A stretch of DNA of 64,000 nucleotides. Origin: Karalla daura. Lineage: Eukaryota; Chordata; Actinopteri; Chaetodontiformes; Leiognathidae. Below are positions 60,724 to 64,000 of the stretch, piece after piece. Location of the stretch: assembly GCA_029224185.1 (NCBI GenBank), contig CM055205.1, forward strand, positions 11,793,319 to 11,857,318. The letters are read 5' to 3'. A model generated the notes under the pieces. The model did not search any database and was not told the origin of the DNA. It was given only the letters and a program-made list of their open reading frames with translations. Each line of letters opens with the position of its first letter. Position 1 is the stretch's first letter. Made by a program: the position numbers and the translations under genes.

Positions 60724-61828
60724 TTGAAGACCTCTGTGTTTTTTTTCCCTTTGTACTCGTAAAGCAACTAGAAATCCGACTGACTGTGTTTGTGGGGCAT
60801 TCTGACAGAAGAAAAAAAAAAAAAAGAAATCACGTACTTGATATTTACTGTTATGATGTCAATATTGTTCTTATCGGTGCTGGTCTCACAACATGTAGAG
60901 AAAAAAACAAACAAACATTTGGATGCACTTTTGATAGCAGAAGGTTGGTCAGGACGTCGACAGGACGCGCGTTCCTCAATCGGAGCAGCAGGCTCGGCCA
61001 TATTGCGTGACACTGGTGTAATTGTGTGGAAATGGCCGCGTGTCCTACCTCTTGTTACCTGTTGAAAGTGTTATGGTAACATCACACCGCTGGCCATTTC
61101 TGCATAATTACCCCCTCCCACCCCCACCCCCGCCCGCCCGCCCGCCCGCCCCCCCTGCTATCTATCTGTCTATCTATCTGAATTGGCATCGTTCTGGAGT
61201 CTCGCTTTGACAGTGGTGGAGGCGCTCCCTCAGTTGATGTAATTGTGTGATTGTTGTAACTCAAACTGGTAAAGAGAGAGTGAGTTTCCTTTTGAGTGTA
61301 GAGCTGTACGACCAAATTCTTGAAGCGTGTGTGTGTGTTGTTTTTAATCGTATTCGCACGCAACTTTCCCGACTTTCTCGCCCTTTTTTTACTCTATGCA
61401 CCAGTGATTTTTAACAGACTTCTCGGACAGCTTGATTTTTTTTTTTTTCTCCTCCAACTCGAGAAGTGTCACAACGAGTACAAAGCCGCCTCAGGACCGT
61501 CGGTCGCACCCAGATTGTATACACGTCCCAAAGAAAGACGAGGAAATAACGGCGTGGTGGAGTGCAGAGCGCGCGTAGAAACCAGTGTTTTGGAGGGCAG
61601 ACCCAGAGCCCCGAGTGTGGGACGCGGCTTTACACCTGTGCTCGGCGCTCCTCTGCGCTCCACACAACCTGTTCCCAGCACCTTAACGAGAAGAGCGGAT
61701 CACGGCGGCGTTGCAGTTCCTGGAGATGAAACTCGAGACGTTTTTGACAATGTTGTTTTTGCACTAAACGAGAATGGACTTTTAGTAGCCATTGCAGCAT
61801 TAGGAGGATGTATCAGGTGGCAGGCTGG

Positions 61829-61862
<34 letters not shown>

Positions 61863-62928
61863 GCGCTCCTCTGCAAAGCAGCGCTCGGCATCGGGTGGGG
61901 CGTCCCACCTTCTCCAACCAGCATTCAGCGTGTCGTCTCTCAGAAGCATCCTCATGCCTTTAACGAGAAGAGTGAAACCTGCAGTTGCACGGGGGTGTGG
62001 GTCGGTGGGAGGGAGGGAGGGAGGGAGGGAAAGAGGGAGGAGGTGGTGGTGGTAGGAATGTGCTTTATGCAAAACAAAGTGAGGAGCGCGGTTTCTGTGG
62101 AGGCGCCGATGCCAAAGTACTGCGAGGGAGGAGACACAGCAGCGCAGCGGTCCTCACATATCCAGATCCAGACGTGTGTGTGTGTGTGTGTGTGTGTGAG
62201 TGATAGACAGACAGATGAGTTCACCAGCCCGGATGAATGTGGCGCTACCTTTTAGAGTAAGTCGGGGCCCCAGGTGCTCAGTCCAGAACCTTCTTAATAA
62301 CGGCATTACGGTGAGAAGGCCGAACCGCAGCGCAGCATATCATAGAAGCTTCCGGAACTGACTTTTATTATGTCCTCGATGCCAGTTTGTAAATTCTCCG
62401 TATTGCTGAGAACAAGTTCGGGTGGTGAGCTCCGGCTCCCGCCTGTTTCTTCTTCTTCTTTTTTAAAGTTTCAGTCGATGAGATGAAATAAAGCCCCGTT
62501 TTCATCCCACAGCCGCCGCTCCCCGTGTACAGCACCCTCTCCCCTCTCCGCCTCTCGTCCGTCTCTCGTAGAGAAACCTCGCTCCGTGCTTAAAGACAAC
62601 CTCCCGTAGAGTAGAACCTATTTTTCCTAGCTCCCAACGATAACGATGAATGTACTTAGAGCCTGCGTGGTTTGTAGTGTCCTCTAGGCTTATCCATCCA
62701 GTACATCCTCTCCTCCCCTGCCTCCCTACAGCCTCGTGCTCTTCCCTGTCCGCCGTCTCCTCCCATCATCGGCCGCTCGGTCTGCGCCATCCTGTGAGGT
62801 GCTGTAACATAAGAGCAGTGTGTGCGTGTGTGTGTGTGTGTTCATATATCTCTCTATATATGGTTGATGGTTGGTGGTTGCTTAGATTCCTGGCTTCTGC
62901 TTCGAGCCCCCCCTCTGTGAACCCCTGA

Positions 62929-62951
62929 CCCCCCCCCCCCCCCCCCCCCCC
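62929..62951 (+). repeat. Poly-C tract, 23 C
   Basis: Uninterrupted run of 23 C in sense. Similar runs lie at 59389-59405 (17), 63675-63686 (12) and 63720-63741 (22). Confidence 0.9.
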
Positions 62952-63328
62952 GCCCGAGTTCAGCTCAGCAACTCGTTAGTGCAGTGCCACGTGACAGCCA
63001 AGAAGCTAAGGTTTTCGTTGTTGCTTGTGTTTCTTACTTTTTTTTTTCTTTTGGTGATTGTATAACTACGCAGCTATGGTTTCGTCTTTTTTTGTCTTTT
63101 AAAGCACCATTCGAACATTTTCAACCAGGTTTTCAGCAAAAGCGTCGTTTTTTTCCCCCCTGTTCCCGAAGCATCACTTAAAGCTCTGCCTATTGCCGCT
63201 GATTTTGTTTCATGGAGTCTGAGTGATGAAGCACGGCTTCGCACCAGGTTCTGACAGACATGAGGGAAGAAACGTTCCGCCTCGTCTCCACCGGGGGGAG
63301 CTGCGCCGCACGACTCCACATTGGGTCT

Positions 63329-63374
63329 GCCTCCTCCTCCTCCTCCTCCTCCTCCTCCTCCTCCTCCTCCTCCA
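63329..63374 (+). repeat. (CTC)n trinucleotide repeat
   Basis: About fifteen CTC/TCC units in sense, in the ago2 3' region. Confidence 0.9.
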
Positions 63375-64000
63375 GAGACTGATCCATACACCTGGTGACT
63401 ACCTGACCCTTCAGGTCAGTCTTCACCCCATCAGTCTACTGTTGTTTTTTTTTACCTCATGACTGCATTGGGTCAAATTTTAAATGTTTTTAACCCATTG
63501 CTGTGGTTTTTATTTTTTGTTATGATTTTTTTTTTAAATACCAGCAAATCCTCGGCTTTGTAGCCTGAGCCGTCGATTCCTGTTTGTGTTTTTCCACAAA
63601 CGCATCCAAAAAAAACGAGCCGTATCCTCCGCAGAGATCTTTCTGAGTGGAGTCTAACAGTGTTATCTTAGTGACCCCCCCCCCCCGTCAGTCGCTGTGA
63701 GCTCAGAGCGAGCCAGCCGCCCCCCCCCCCCCCCCCCCCCCGGTGGACCCGGTGGAGACCCGTTCCACCCAGCTTTACCAAACCACGCCACTGCCACCCA
63801 GCCCCAACCCACACGCACCCCGTCACGAGTGGAAAGCTAACACTCGCTACCCGGCGTTTTCTCTCTTGTTTTTGTATTTCCAAAACATTTCTTAGTCTTC
63901 AGAATGACTCGGCTTTTTATTATTTACCATCTTGGGGATTAAAAAAAAAAAAAACTACCTCAGAGCAGCGTCAGGTGCTAGCTAATATTAGCCCTAATTT

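Larger units (their letters stand above)
58291..64000 (+). other. ago2 3' UTR and downstream sequence
   Basis: From the ago2 stop to the window end there is no credible gene. The sequence is U-rich in sense with many T runs, as in the long AGO2 3' UTR of mammals. It contains let-7 seed matches (61045, 63453, 63955), a Pumilio element TGTACATA at 59570-59577, a 10-bp perfect hairpin at 59867-59894 and several poly-C tracts. Possible polyadenylation signals are AATAAA at 62487-62492 and ATTAAA at 63938-63943. How far the transcript extends cannot be told from sequence. Confidence 0.5.

Noticed and set aside
61320..62255. 311-codon open frame downstream of ago2
   Set aside because: Begins at a non-ATG codon, runs through CT and GT microsatellites (SLSLSL, CVCVCV), has no domain and lies in the probable ago2 3' UTR.

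Overview
This window is nuclear DNA from a teleost fish, most likely a percomorph. The genes have short introns with vertebrate GT-AG splice sites. Non-coding DNA carries many (CA/GT)n, (CT/GA)n and (GATA)n arrays, plus diverged fish retroposons: tRNA-derived SINE copies with ATGGATGG tails, an L2-like 3' end and a LINE ORF remnant. Gene order is sem1 (minus, 3' end off the left edge), dlx6a (plus), dlx5a (minus), ago2 (plus).

Region by region: 0.8-1.4 kb holds the first two coding exons of sem1/shfm1 (DSS1) with a CpG-rich promoter. From 1.6 to 37.3 kb there is a gene-free stretch of about 36 kb; no coding exon could be supported there. It has repeat islands at 1.8-2.2, 7.3-7.5, 16.4, 22.0-22.4 and 34.4-34.7 kb, a 430-bp purine tract at 27.3 kb and a degenerate tandem family at 27.8-28.9 kb. 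Between these are several non-repetitive, homeodomain-motif-rich blocks that look like dlx5/6 developmental enhancers. 37.3-39.1 kb is dlx6a and 44.1-45.6 kb is dlx5a. They are tail-to-tail, and the 5-kb gap between them carries the candidate I56-type forebrain/branchial enhancers. 49.3-58.3 kb is a complete 20-coding-exon ago2, followed by a long probable 3' UTR to the right edge.

How the genes relate: dlx5a and dlx6a are a classic convergent bigene pair sharing intergenic enhancers, with sem1 as the conserved bystander whose flank hosts remote enhancers. ago2 encodes the miRNA effector Argonaute-2. Its position about 3.7 kb upstream of dlx5a differs from human, where AGO2 (chr 8) and DLX5/6 (chr 7) are unlinked.

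The strongest biological signal is in ago2. The second catalytic-tetrad residue is Asp instead of Glu, and a nearby Phe is Tyr, the kind of change linked to weak slicing in fish Ago2. The human Ser387 phosphosite is Asn, and one intron uses a GC donor. No prokaryotic-type system, CRISPR array, tRNA, rRNA or intact transposon is present.
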